A stretch of 64,000 bases of DNA. It comes from Anaerococcus provencensis (GTDB lineage: Bacteria; Bacillota; Clostridia; Tissierellales; Peptoniphilaceae). The position numbers and the translations under genes are program-made. The notes under the pieces are model-generated. The model ran no database searches, had not been told where the DNA came from, and was given only the letters and a program-made list of their open reading frames with translations. Below, piece by piece: positions 25,755 to 35,452 of this stretch (positions are counted from its first letter, which is position 1; every line of letters starts with the position of its first letter). The stretch spans positions 341,668 through 405,667 of the forward strand of contig NZ_HG003685.1 of the NCBI RefSeq assembly GCF_000312365.2, read 5' to 3'.

Positions 25755-26975
25755 TTATAGTATAAAATCATCGAGCCTTACAAAAACTGGCAATCCGTTT
25801 TTGTATTTTTGATTTACTTCGCCTTCAATTAATGGCAAGGCGTAGTTCACTATTTTTTCCTGAAGGGTATTTTTATCCTTAATCCATTCTTCTGGAATCT
25901 TCTTTTCTAGATTTGCTATTTTTTCTGGCCTAACTTCTGTATATGTGACCTTGTATTGGTCAGCGTCTTCCCTTATTAGTATTGGAATGAGATTTGTTTT
26001 GTCTTTTGATAGCTTTGCTGCCTTGTATCCAAGCTCGTAGGCTTCTTTGGCATCGGTTTTACTTATTGTGGTATTTGTCCTTTGAAGAATGGATAATTCT
26101 ACTGCACGAGATTTGATTTGAAGGTCACTTCTTATGATATCGGCGAGTCTTTGGCCAACACCTGCTACTATTTTGTGGTTAAAACCATCATCGGTATTTG
26201 AAAACATAGGCTTATCGAGAAGTCTTTCCCTATCCCTGAAGCCTTCTGCAAGAGCAACTATGAGGTTATTTTCACTTTTTAGAGCTTTTTTGATTTCTTC
26301 TATTATTTCATCTAAAGACTTATTATCTTCAGGAAGATACAATAGGTTGACAACATCTTTTCCTGCTTGGTGGTTGGAAAGCAGAGATGAAGCTGCAAGC
26401 CAACCAGCATTTCTTCCCATAATCTCCACAAAGGTTACGGACTTAAGATTGTAAATATCCACATCAGTCCTTAAGGTTAAGATACTTTGGTTAATGAACT
26501 TTGCAGCAGATCCAAATCCAGGAGAATGGTCCATCTGACATAGGTCGTTGTCTATAGTCTTTGGGCAACCAATCACATTTATGCCAGAAATATTGTTACA
26601 GTCCATGTATGAATTTAGCTTCATAACTGTATCCATAGAGTCGTTGCCGCCTATGTAAACAAGGCTTGTGATTTCAAGTTCTTCTAGGGTTTGAAATATT
26701 TGTTTGTAATTCTCATCTTCCATATCATCTGAAAGCTTGAACCTACAAGACCCAAGGATTGATGAAGGGCGGGCCATGAGTTTCTCGCTTATTTTATTTC
26801 TTATAAAACTATCCTTATCAACTTCCCTGTAATTTCCAGATATAATACCTTCTATACCATTTAAGGAAAGGTAGATGTGGTCAAAGCCGTTTTCAATATA
26901 GGCAGAAATGGCTCCAGCAAGGGACGAATTTATAACGCTTGTTGGTCCACCGGATTGGGCTATTATGGCATTCAT
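25755..26975 (-). CDS. 6-phosphofructokinase, pyrophosphate-dependent type
   Basis: 406 residues. Phosphorylates fructose 6-phosphate in glycolysis. The two residues that separate PPi from ATP enzymes point to PPi: Asp112 in GGNDS (Gly in ATP enzymes) and Lys139 in CPKTIDND (Gly in ATP enzymes). EIMGRNAGWLAA is also typical of PPi-PFK. Asn111 replaces the usual Asp of GGDDS. The catalytic Asp is in TIDND. The start codon abuts the end of the Cof-type gene (1-base overlap), so the two are co-transcribed. Confidence 0.85.
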   Translation of the reverse strand: MNAIIAQSGGPTSVINSSLAGAISAYIENGFDHIYLSLNGIEGIISGNYREVDKDSFIRNKISEKLMARPSSILGSCRFKLSDDMEDENYKQIFQTLEELEITSLVYIGGNDSMDTVMKLNSYMDCNNISGINVIGCPKTIDNDLCQMDHSPGFGSAAKFINQSILTLRTDVDIYNLKSVTFVEIMGRNAGWLAASSLLSNHQAGKDVVNLLYLPEDNKSLDEIIEEIKKALKSENNLIVALAEGFRDRERLLDKPMFSNTDDGFNHKIVAGVGQRLADIIRSDLQIKSRAVELSILQRTNTTISKTDAKEAYELGYKAAKLSKDKTNLIPILIREDADQYKVTYTEVRPEKIANLEKKIPEEWIKDKNTLQEKIVNYALPLIEGEVNQKYKNGLPVFVRLDDFIL

Positions 26976-27796
26976 TAATTTTCCTCTTTCTTTAAGACAA
27001 ATTTTTCTAAGTAATCAGCTATTCCATCTTCATCATTGGATAAGGTCACATAATCAGCTGCTTCAAGCATAGATTTTGAACCATTTGCCATGACAACTCC
27101 AGTTCCTGCAGCTTCAATCATGGACAAATCATTGTCCTCATCACCGAAGGCTATGACATCTTCCATAGCAATGTCGTAGTATTTGGCTATTTCCTTTAGA
27201 CTCTCGCCCTTACTGACACCCTTTGGCATAACTTCATAATAGTATGGAGTTGACTTTACCAGGGTGAATTTGTCAGAAAATTTATCATGGATTTTATTTA
27301 GTGGCTCAGATATTTTGTCAGGATGGCAGGCAAATAAAACATTATTTGGCGTAAAGTCTACATTATAGCTAAGGTCTGGATCATAGATTAATTCCATATC
27401 GTTCTTGCTTTGAGTGTCTTCCAAGCGGTAGGTATCCATAGAATTGGTGTAACATTTCCCATCATAGTATATGGTGTAATTCATATCATCAAGGTCTTCA
27501 GAAAATTCTAAAAGCTCTTTCATATCATCTAGGTCCAAAGTATGATTTATGATAATTTCCATACTTTCATAATTTGTGATTCTAGCGCCATTGTAGTTTG
27601 AAAGCAAACCGTCGTATTCATCTAATTTAAGCATTTTTGCATATTGAAAAACACCCTTTGGGTCTCTGCCGGAAGCAATAACTACTATATTTCCTTCTTT
27701 TAGAGCATCTTCCAGAGCTTTTTTAGTTCTATCTGTAATCTCTCCTTGGCTATTTAGAAGCGTTCCGTCAATGTCAAGTGCAATAATTTTTGCCAT
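26975..27796 (-). CDS. Cof-type HAD-superfamily phosphatase
   Basis: 273 residues. IALDIDGTLLNS carries the nucleophile Asp8 and Asp10; VIASGRDP is motif II, the Lys of motif III is in PKGVSKGESL, and FGDEDNDLSMIE is motif IV. A C2-type cap between motifs II and III identifies the Cof/YidA class, which hydrolyses sugar phosphates or FMN-like molecules. It is the promoter-proximal gene of the PFK pair. A paralog lies at 57942-58733. Confidence 0.9.
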   Translation of the reverse strand: MAKIIALDIDGTLLNSQGEITDRTKKALEDALKEGNIVVIASGRDPKGVFQYAKMLKLDEYDGLLSNYNGARITNYESMEIIINHTLDLDDMKELLEFSEDLDDMNYTIYYDGKCYTNSMDTYRLEDTQSKNDMELIYDPDLSYNVDFTPNNVLFACHPDKISEPLNKIHDKFSDKFTLVKSTPYYYEVMPKGVSKGESLKEIAKYYDIAMEDVIAFGDEDNDLSMIEAAGTGVVMANGSKSMLEAADYVTLSNDEDGIADYLEKFVLKKEEN

Positions 27797-28052
27797 AATC
27801 CCTCCTTTTATCTTTCAATAGATAATATACAAAATATTAGTAGATTTTCAAATATCTATAAAATTGTAAAATTTTGGTAAAATTTTGGTAAAAATTATAA
27901 AGTGGAAACGTTATACCCGCCTTATAAACTTAGCAAGTAGAAAATAGTAGGTGGAACTTTTTATTCTTATATATTATAATCAAATTTAGAAAAATACCTA
28001 AAATTTGCAAACTAAGAACTAAAGATACTGTATTTTGAAAGGTGGTCTTATA

Positions 28053-28715
28053 GTGCTTGCTCAAAGATTTAAAAGACGAGTTAAAGTCAGTGTATTTATT
28101 GAAAGATTATATTATTTTATGGCAATATCAATCATGCACCTTATAAGCCTTGTTATTGGTTTGTTTTTCTTAAGCCATATAGGGTCTTTGGAAACTTCCT
28201 ACCAAGTGATTGATAAGATGTACCAAGCTACATACAGGGAAAAAGTAAGAATTTTCAAAACTTACCTTTCTAATTTCAAAGTTAATTTTAAAAGGACCTA
28301 TCTCCGCTCTATAGGCACGACTGCCCTTATTTTTATTGGCTTTGTCGATCTTATATATTTTTATATGATTGACACTCCTATTCATACTGGTGCTTTTTAC
28401 ATCGGTATTATTTTATATTTTATTTATATTCACACACTAATACTGTCTTCATTTTTGGATACCAAGTATGATTTGTCCAAAAAAGAACTTATTAAAAATT
28501 CCGTTTCAATAATTATTGTAAATATTGTAGACTTCCTATTAATGACTATAGTCATAGGCATTATTGGATATGCCCTATACAAATTTGCATTTATCCTTAT
28601 TTTGATATTATTTCCGGGCATAGTCTTGGAATTTACCTACTATTATTACAAAAACATTTTAGCTAAGAGATCTATTACAAATATGATTTTTAACGTAGAA
28701 AGAAGGTCAGAATAA
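28053..28715 (+). CDS. YesL/DUF624-family membrane protein
   Basis: 220 residues from a GTG start at 28053, chosen because AGGTGG (28040-28045) is correctly spaced; a TTG 18 bases upstream is open but lacks a site. Four to five hydrophobic segments and the EKVRIFKTYLSNFKVNFKRT loop are typical of DUF624/YesL. Known: these proteins accompany LplABC/YtcPQ-type oligosaccharide importers, role unknown. This is the first gene of the glycan locus and ends 1 base before the GH123-like gene. Confidence 0.75.
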   Translation: MLAQRFKRRVKVSVFIERLYYFMAISIMHLISLVIGLFFLSHIGSLETSYQVIDKMYQATYREKVRIFKTYLSNFKVNFKRTYLRSIGTTALIFIGFVDLIYFYMIDTPIHTGAFYIGIILYFIYIHTLILSSFLDTKYDLSKKELIKNSVSIIIVNIVDFLLMTIVIGIIGYALYKFAFILILILFPGIVLEFTYYYYKNILAKRSITNMIFNVERRSE

Positions 28716-28716
28716 T

Positions 28717-30408
28717 ATGACTAACTATATAGAAAATGACAATTTACTATTTTTTGAAGGAAACTTTGGCAAGCATTATTTGAAAAGAGACTTCTACAAG
28801 TACAGACATAAAGAATTTGACTTTGAAGATAGGAAAAAATTCCTTTATAAAAACGACTACTACATGGGCCAATATGTAGTATTAAACAAGTCAGATAAGT
28901 CTATTGCTATTGAAATTGAAGTAAGTGATTTGATTTGTGGATCAAATATTATAAAAAAAGAAAATATAGAGATTAGATTTACCAAGGACACCCTATGTTC
29001 TGTAGGTGTTGGCTATGAATGGGGAGTTTTGCCAGATTTCCCAAAGGAAAATATCCCGGATATTTTGGACTACACTAATAAAACAGACCTTGAAGAAAAT
29101 AATTTGCGTGGATTTTATATATTTATAAAATCAGATGCAAGTCCAGGAATATATAAGGGCGAAATAAGTATTAAAGGAAGGGACCTAAGTCTTCCAATAG
29201 AAGTTGAAGTAATAGACCTAGAAGCGGATAAAAATGACTTTAGCATCAATCTCTGGCAGTATCCTTTTACAGTAGCTAGATACTATGGCATTTCCGATGA
29301 GGAACTTTTTAAAGATAAACATCTAGATATACTAAGAGAACACCTAAGAGTTTATAAGTCCATTGGTGGCAACTCCATTACTACGACCATTGTAGATGAC
29401 CCTTGGTACCAGCAGACCTATGACAAATATCCATCCATGGTAAGAGAAATCACCAAAGACGGGGAAGTTACTTATGACTTTTCCTACTTTGATACTTACG
29501 TAGACTTGGCCCTTCGTGAAGGAATAGATGAACAGATTATGGCCTTTTCCTTGGCTGATTGGTATGAAAATGACAGAAAGGACGAGGGCTTGGTTTTAGG
29601 GCTTAAGCCAGGAAGTAAAGAATGGGAAGAATATTGGGATTCTTTCTTGGATATTTTTATAAATCATTTGGATTCCAAGGGATACTTTGACATCGCCTAT
29701 ATAGCAGTAGACGAGAGAAGCCCAGACATATTAGAAGCTGTGCTAAAAGTTTTATCCAAACATAAAAATAAGGACGGCAAGACTCTAAAAATCGCCAGTC
29801 AATTGGGATATAAGAAAGGATACGTAGATATATACGATAGGCTGGATGACATATCCTTTGGTTTTGTAGATATCAACGATGAAAATAAGGCTTATATAGA
29901 CAAACGTGGGGACAAACTTACGACAATCTATACTTGCACAGGCATGTATCCAAATTCATTTGCCAGATCTATGCCAATAGAAAGTGATTGGATCATTCTT
30001 TATGCAAATTCTATAAATGCAAATGGATATTTGAGATGGGCCCTCGATGCTTGGGTCAAAGAACCTCTAGAAGATACCAGCCATTGGTGGTGGGAAGCAG
30101 GAGATACATCTTTGATCTATCCAGCAGATAAGAATTCGACTAAGAAACAGCCACGCACATCGCCAAGATTTGAACATCTAAGATATGCAAGGTCCATGGT
30201 AGGCAAGATCAATTACCTAGTAGAAAACTTGAATGAAGATTATAAAAATGAATTTATTTCAAAAGTCAAAGCTATGAACCCAAAGGCCTATATCACTACT
30301 TCTATGGGGACAAAAGAAGCTGACGAAAAGGTCAGAGATGACCTATATGATGAAGTCATAAATATTTACAATACTATTTATGAATATAGCAAGAAATTAG
30401 AACAATGA
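28717..30408 (+). CDS. GH123-like glycosidase (DUF4091), probable beta-N-acetylgalactosaminidase
   Basis: 563 residues: an N-terminal beta-sandwich (about 1-170, ending GIYKGEISIKG) and a TIM-barrel (about 180-500). IAVDERSPDILEAV holds the adjacent Asp-Glu pair that in GH123 serves substrate-assisted hydrolysis of GalNAc linkages; GYLRWALDAW and HWWWEAGD are further family motifs. No signal peptide, so it works inside the cell on imported glycans. Stop overlaps the next start by 4 bases. Family confident, exact substrate inferred. Confidence 0.78.
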   Translation: MTNYIENDNLLFFEGNFGKHYLKRDFYKYRHKEFDFEDRKKFLYKNDYYMGQYVVLNKSDKSIAIEIEVSDLICGSNIIKKENIEIRFTKDTLCSVGVGYEWGVLPDFPKENIPDILDYTNKTDLEENNLRGFYIFIKSDASPGIYKGEISIKGRDLSLPIEVEVIDLEADKNDFSINLWQYPFTVARYYGISDEELFKDKHLDILREHLRVYKSIGGNSITTTIVDDPWYQQTYDKYPSMVREITKDGEVTYDFSYFDTYVDLALREGIDEQIMAFSLADWYENDRKDEGLVLGLKPGSKEWEEYWDSFLDIFINHLDSKGYFDIAYIAVDERSPDILEAVLKVLSKHKNKDGKTLKIASQLGYKKGYVDIYDRLDDISFGFVDINDENKAYIDKRGDKLTTIYTCTGMYPNSFARSMPIESDWIILYANSINANGYLRWALDAWVKEPLEDTSHWWWEAGDTSLIYPADKNSTKKQPRTSPRFEHLRYARSMVGKINYLVENLNEDYKNEFISKVKAMNPKAYITTSMGTKEADEKVRDDLYDEVINIYNTIYEYSKKLEQ

Positions 30409-32285
30409 TTGAAACTAGACAAAAAGAAATATTTGATTACTTGAGTGCTGATGACTCCTATCATACATCTGAAGAAATAGGATCGGCCCTAGAGATTTCT
30501 CCTAGTACAGTCAAAAAAGAAATAGCCTATCTCAACAGTTTGATTAAAGAAAATGGTGCAAAAATCAAGTCGACCAAGGGCAAGGGCTACAAATTTAAAG
30601 TTGTAGATGAGAAATCATTCACAGAGTTTTTGAAAAATGATTGGCGAAGATACGCCTACTATCATTCAATCAATAGCTCGGTAGATTTTAGGATAGAAAA
30701 TATCATCAAGCTATTTCTCTTCTCGGATACTTACATCAGGCAACAGGATATAGCAGAGAAATTTCACCTAAGCCTATCTCAAGTAAACAAAGATATAAAG
30801 AAAACAAAAAAGATACTAGAAAAATACAACTTGTCTCTAGCAAGCAAACCCCACTATGGTATGAAGATCATCGGAGATGAGAAAGATATAAGAATTGCCA
30901 TAAAAAATGAAATGGGTGAAGAATCATATATCTTTGATATAGACAAGGATAGGAAGATTTTAAATACTATAGAAGAAGTGGTAGAAGAGCTAAACTTCAA
31001 CCCAGTATTTAATATGCCCTATGTCGAGGTCAAAAACCTCATCATCCACATATACATTGCTATTCTTAGGATTAATCAGGGCATTACTATAAATCTTCCC
31101 ATTACCCTAGAAAACAAAGTGATCCTCTACGATGAATTTGAATTTGCCAAAAAGATTGTAGAAGAGCTAAATCAAAGACTAGATATAATGATTCCTCAAG
31201 ATGAAATCCACTACATCGCCATGCACCTTATAAGCAAAAATAGGATTGGTGATATAGAAAAGATTTCCCTTGAGATAACAGAGCTTACCGAAGAGATGCT
31301 AGAAGAAATATATAGGGTCAGCAAATATGACTTTAGAGGAGATATTGACCTATATCTATCCCTAAGCCAGCACTTGGCGGCCTTGCTTGAGCGTATGAAA
31401 TATGGTTTCGAGATGAAAAACCCTATACTTGATGATATCAAATCTCGTGGCCTTGCCTACCATCTGGCAACTATTGGCATAAGTGTCATAAATAACAAAT
31501 ACAATACCATAATCAAAGAAGATGAGATTGGCTATATTGCCCTCCATCTTTTAGCATCAATGGAAGATAAATCATCTCCAAAGAAGAACATTTTGATAGT
31601 TTGTGGATCTGGCAACGCCAGTGCAAGACTTCTTAGAGCTCAGATTGAAGATAAGTTTAAGGGAGCCTACAACAAGTTAGATACCTTGGATATTACAAGA
31701 TTAAAGAATGATTCTATAGAAGGCTATGACATCATAATTTCTTCAGTTGACCTTAATATCGAAACAGAAATACCAATTGTCTATGTTGATATACTTTTAA
31801 AACAAAGAGATTATATGAACATCAACAAGGCCTTTGACCAGGAGGAATTAGCAGAAATTTACAGTATTTTTGAAAACTCTATACACATCCGCACAGATCA
31901 GATAGATGATTTTGAAAGTGCCATGGATTTCTTGGCCAAAACTATAAGCCAAAAGATAGGAGCCAGTCCATCTTATATCAAAGATCAATTGATAAAAAGA
32001 GAAGAACTCAACTCGACTGGCATAGGGAAAATTGCCATACCCCATATGATGGAACAAGCTGATAGCCATACTTTTTCTGTACTTATTATAAGCGATAAGC
32101 CAATTAAGTGGAAAAATGGGGAGAAAATTCAAATAATGTATTCCTTGATAGTTGGCAATAGTGAAGAAGACTTGAAATTATACTATAAAAAATTGGGGAG
32201 GTTTTTGGGAGAAGAAAAGTTAGTTGAAGAAGCTATAAAAAGTAAAAATATGCTGGAATTTTGCGAAATATTTATGAAAGGATAA
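30405..32285 (+). CDS. PRD-containing BglG/LicR-type transcriptional regulator
   Basis: 626 residues. Order: HTH (about 5-60), second HTH (RQQDIAEKFHLSLSQVNKDI), two PRDs (about 190-400, conserved His in EIHYIAMHL and EIGYIALHL), EIIB-like domain with intact Cys in ILIVCGSGNASARLL, and EIIA-like domain with His in IAIPHMMEQ. All phosphorylation points remain, so it can sense PTS flux. It sits before the GH4/PTS genes it most likely controls. A truncated relative begins at 54427. Confidence 0.9.
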   Translation: MIETRQKEIFDYLSADDSYHTSEEIGSALEISPSTVKKEIAYLNSLIKENGAKIKSTKGKGYKFKVVDEKSFTEFLKNDWRRYAYYHSINSSVDFRIENIIKLFLFSDTYIRQQDIAEKFHLSLSQVNKDIKKTKKILEKYNLSLASKPHYGMKIIGDEKDIRIAIKNEMGEESYIFDIDKDRKILNTIEEVVEELNFNPVFNMPYVEVKNLIIHIYIAILRINQGITINLPITLENKVILYDEFEFAKKIVEELNQRLDIMIPQDEIHYIAMHLISKNRIGDIEKISLEITELTEEMLEEIYRVSKYDFRGDIDLYLSLSQHLAALLERMKYGFEMKNPILDDIKSRGLAYHLATIGISVINNKYNTIIKEDEIGYIALHLLASMEDKSSPKKNILIVCGSGNASARLLRAQIEDKFKGAYNKLDTLDITRLKNDSIEGYDIIISSVDLNIETEIPIVYVDILLKQRDYMNINKAFDQEELAEIYSIFENSIHIRTDQIDDFESAMDFLAKTISQKIGASPSYIKDQLIKREELNSTGIGKIAIPHMMEQADSHTFSVLIISDKPIKWKNGEKIQIMYSLIVGNSEEDLKLYYKKLGRFLGEEKLVEEAIKSKNMLEFCEIFMKG

Positions 32286-32287
32286 TT

Positions 32288-33598
32288 ATGGACAAACTTA
32301 AAATTGCTATAGCTGGTGCAGGTAGTGGTTACACACCTGGCATAATCTTATCGATACTAAACCACGATGATTTGGACGTTTCTGAAATCAGACTTTATGA
32401 CAACGACCAAGTTCGCAACGACGATATGGCCCTTATCATAGATTTTGTAATCAAAAAACGAGGCTATGATGTAAAGATTATAAAAACTGAAGATCCAAAA
32501 GAAGCCTTTACTGGCATCGACTTCGTATTTAGCCAAATCAGAGTTGGTAAAATCGATATGCGTGAAAAGGATGAAAAAATCCCACTTAAATACGGTCTAG
32601 TTGGTCAAGAAACTTGTGGCCTAGGTGGTTTTGCCTATGCCTTAAGGTCTATGGGTGGATTCTTAGAGCTTGTTGGATATATCCAAGAGTACGCTCCTGA
32701 CGCATGGATACTAAATTACACTAATCCAGAATCTGTCATATCAGAATCTGTAAGAAGAAAATTCCCTCATGCAAAGATCATCAATGCTTGCGATATGACA
32801 ATAGGAATAGAAGAGATGATTTGCAAGTCCTTTGGCTATGATAGGAAAAACTTTATTCAAACATATTATGGGCTCAATCACTTTGGCTGGTATAAGGAAA
32901 TCTATGATACAAAGCTTAAAAGAGATGTGATGCCAGAGATAATCGAAAAGATTATTAGTGAAGGATTCGACGTATCTGAAGAAGACCCAGATTGGGCAAA
33001 GACATGGATATCCTACAGCCATCTTGTAGAAATGTTCCCTGATAGATTGCCAAATAACTACCTAGAATATTACTTGTTCCCAAATATGATTGTGGAAGCT
33101 GCAGATATTAACTACACTCGTGCCAATCAAATAATGGATGGTAGATACAAAAAAATCAAAGAAGTATCAAATGCTATAAGAAATAATCCAGACCTAGAAG
33201 AGATTGACTATGATGCGACCTCCCACGGCCAATATATAGTAGACATTGCTGCAAGTATCCTCCATGACAAAAATGATAGATTTATGCTAATAGTTCCAAA
33301 CAAGGGGGCTATTCCAAATCTTAGAGACGATGCAGTTGTAGAAGTTCCTTGCTATGTCAATGCTAGGGGAGCAGAGCCAATCAGCCTAAGAGAAGATATA
33401 CCAGATTTCCATAAGGGACTTATGGAGGCCCAAGTAGCAGCAGAAAAACTCTTGGTAGATGCATTCTTTGAACATTCATACTACAAAGCCCTCCAAGCCT
33501 TTGCTCTAAACCAATCAGTTCCAAATGCTGATGCTGCCAAGAAAGTTTTGGATGAGCTAATCATAGCAAACGAAGGCTACTGGCCAGAGCTAAAATAA
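32288..33598 (+). CDS. GH4 6-phospho-glycosidase (6-phospho-alpha-glucosidase-like)
   Basis: 436 residues; the start at 32288 is preferred because it follows AAAGGAT and gives the standard MDKLKIAIAGAGSGYTPG N-terminus. GH4 enzymes use NAD+ and a divalent metal: the dinucleotide loop is AGAGSGYTP, the metal ligands are Cys in NACDMTIGIEE and His in GLNHFGWY. NYTNPES...KIINACDM resembles maltose-6'-phosphate glucosidases more than 6-phospho-beta-glucosidases. It would split the phosphodisaccharide delivered by the PTS encoded next; its last base is shared with the EIIC start codon. Confidence 0.85.
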   Translation: MDKLKIAIAGAGSGYTPGIILSILNHDDLDVSEIRLYDNDQVRNDDMALIIDFVIKKRGYDVKIIKTEDPKEAFTGIDFVFSQIRVGKIDMREKDEKIPLKYGLVGQETCGLGGFAYALRSMGGFLELVGYIQEYAPDAWILNYTNPESVISESVRRKFPHAKIINACDMTIGIEEMICKSFGYDRKNFIQTYYGLNHFGWYKEIYDTKLKRDVMPEIIEKIISEGFDVSEEDPDWAKTWISYSHLVEMFPDRLPNNYLEYYLFPNMIVEAADINYTRANQIMDGRYKKIKEVSNAIRNNPDLEEIDYDATSHGQYIVDIAASILHDKNDRFMLIVPNKGAIPNLRDDAVVEVPCYVNARGAEPISLREDIPDFHKGLMEAQVAAEKLLVDAFFEHSYYKALQAFALNQSVPNADAAKKVLDELIIANEGYWPELK

Positions 33599-34782
33599 TG
33601 AAAAGGGAGATTATTAGCCCAAAGACAGAAGGCAAACTCCTAGAGCTTGCTGGCAAAGTGGAGATGAATCCTTACTTGCAGGCTATCAAAGGAGTGGCAA
33701 AAAACCTTCTTGCCCTTACTGTAGTTGGATCCATCCTAGCCTTAGTAGCTAAGAATTACTTGGTTGATTTAACCGGTATAAGTGTTGGTCTAATAGGGAT
33801 TGTCTTTATCATAAATTTGAATGCCGAGATAAATAAAATTTTGGGAATTGAAGCAAACAAATACCTACTAATAAATTTACTTGCCATAATAGCCCTCCTA
33901 TTTGGCAAAAGTGAATTTGACTTAAGTAAGCTGGGGACAATGGGAATAATTTTAAGCCTAATATTTGTGCCTATCAATATAAAGTTTGCAAGAAAACTCG
34001 AAAATATTCTCGATCAAATTCTTGGAGAGAAAATCCCTTTTGGGGCAAAAGAAAAGCTCGTAGAAGTATTGGCCCTGATAATTATTGGCCTTATTCATAC
34101 AATGCTCGCATATTTATCGGTAAAAATATTTGCTATGTCCCTGGCATCTGCCATATTTTTCATAGTAAATCCAGTATTAAATATCTTTGACCAACCGCTA
34201 GTACTTGGGATTTTGGTTTTTATTATACAATTATATTGGTACTTGGGAGTTCATGGAGATTCTATAGTAGATCCTTTTATACTTCCCCTAGCCATAAGAA
34301 ATATCAACGAAAACATAATAAATTGGTCCAGAGGTCTTGAACTTGACCATATATTTACAGAGACCTTTCTAAGTAACTTCTTGTTACTATCAGGGTCAGG
34401 CTTAACTATTGGACTTATAATTATACTTTTACTAAAAAAAGGGAATCCTTTCTATGAACTTGGGCAAATGAGCATAAAACCAGCTCTTCTAGGGATTAAC
34501 GAAAATATAGTCTTTGGCATACCACTTACAAAAAACAAAGATTTTTTCCTACCCTTTGTAATAGGTCCATCCCTTGTGGCAATACTCGTAAGTCTAGCCT
34601 TCAAATATGGATACATAGGGAAGGCGATAATACAGCCAGTTGGAGGTTTGCCATTTTTCGTCCAAGGATTTTTGATGAATTTATCCCTAAAATCCATACT
34701 TACCCAAGTAATAATTATAGGTCTTGCTACTTTGATATACAGTCCTTTTGCCCTTAAGCTAATCAAAGAAAATAATAATTAA
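33598..34782 (+). CDS. PTS EIIC component, lactose/cellobiose family
   Basis: 394 residues with about ten membrane segments. QLYWYLGVHGDSIVDPFILP and GINENIVFGIPL are the substrate-binding signatures of the lactose/cellobiose/diacetylchitobiose EIIC family. It is slightly shorter than the usual 430. Overlaps the GH4 gene by one base and precedes EIIA and EIIB, so transport and hydrolysis are linked. Confidence 0.9.
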   Translation: MKREIISPKTEGKLLELAGKVEMNPYLQAIKGVAKNLLALTVVGSILALVAKNYLVDLTGISVGLIGIVFIINLNAEINKILGIEANKYLLINLLAIIALLFGKSEFDLSKLGTMGIILSLIFVPINIKFARKLENILDQILGEKIPFGAKEKLVEVLALIIIGLIHTMLAYLSVKIFAMSLASAIFFIVNPVLNIFDQPLVLGILVFIIQLYWYLGVHGDSIVDPFILPLAIRNINENIINWSRGLELDHIFTETFLSNFLLLSGSGLTIGLIIILLLKKGNPFYELGQMSIKPALLGINENIVFGIPLTKNKDFFLPFVIGPSLVAILVSLAFKYGYIGKAIIQPVGGLPFFVQGFLMNLSLKSILTQVIIIGLATLIYSPFALKLIKENNN

Positions 34783-34795
34783 AGGAGTAGCCATT

Positions 34796-35128
34796 ATGGC
34801 TTTAGATGAAAAACAATATGAAGATATCTTTAGCATGATTATTTTGGCTGGAGATGCCAGAGCTTATGCAAGCGAAGCATCAAATCTAGCTGATGACTAT
34901 GATTTTAAGTCTGCTGAAGAAAAACTAAAACAAGCTCGCGAAAAACTCGTAGAAGCCCACAATATTCAAACATCATTTATGAATAAGGAGGCTAGCGGAG
35001 AAGGCACAGATATAAATATATTTTTAGTCCATGCCCAAGACCATTTTTCTATGGCAAGCATGGCCATTGAATTTGCTGAAAAACTTATTAGAGTCTATAA
35101 AAAAATCCAAGGAGGTGAAAATATTTGA
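34796..35128 (+). CDS. PTS EIIA component, lactose/cellobiose family
   Basis: 110 residues, all-helical EIIA-Lac type. The phospho-His lies in IFLVHAQDHFSMASM. Acidic metal residue near the trimer axis is expected in the same helix (family knowledge). Overlaps EIIB by 4 bases. Confidence 0.92.
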   Translation: MALDEKQYEDIFSMIILAGDARAYASEASNLADDYDFKSAEEKLKQAREKLVEAHNIQTSFMNKEASGEGTDINIFLVHAQDHFSMASMAIEFAEKLIRVYKKIQGGENI

Positions 35129-35442
35129 AAAAAGCTTTGATAATTTGCAATGCAGGAATGAGCTCATCACTCATGGCTGATAAGACTAGTGCTTATTTTA
35201 AGGACAATAACAAGGATATAGAAGTCGATGCCACAACAGTGATGAAGGCTGATAATTCTATAGAGGATGGATCATATGACCTCTACCTAGTCAGCCCACA
35301 GATGAAACTTCATTTCGATAAACTAAAAGATTTAGCCGAAAAGAACAATAGAGATATTTTACAAATTCCAGCTGATTGCTATACTCCTATTAAAACAGGA
35401 ATTGAAAAACTAGCTGATTTGATAGAAGAGGCAATCGGATAG
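35125..35442 (+). CDS. PTS EIIB component, lactose/cellobiose family
   Basis: 105 residues. The phospho-Cys is in IICNAGMSSSLMADK at the N-terminus. Starts with TTG behind GGAGGTG. Together with the preceding EIIC and EIIA genes it makes a complete transporter. Confidence 0.92.
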   Translation: MKKALIICNAGMSSSLMADKTSAYFKDNNKDIEVDATTVMKADNSIEDGSYDLYLVSPQMKLHFDKLKDLAEKNNRDILQIPADCYTPIKTGIEKLADLIEEAIG

Positions 35443-35452
35443 GAAGGATGCT

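Noticed and set aside
27840..27920. Repeated AAATTTTGGT and a TGGAAACG box between Cof and yesL-like genes as an operator
   Set aside because: Low-complexity repeat and only a partial cre match; not enough to call a site.
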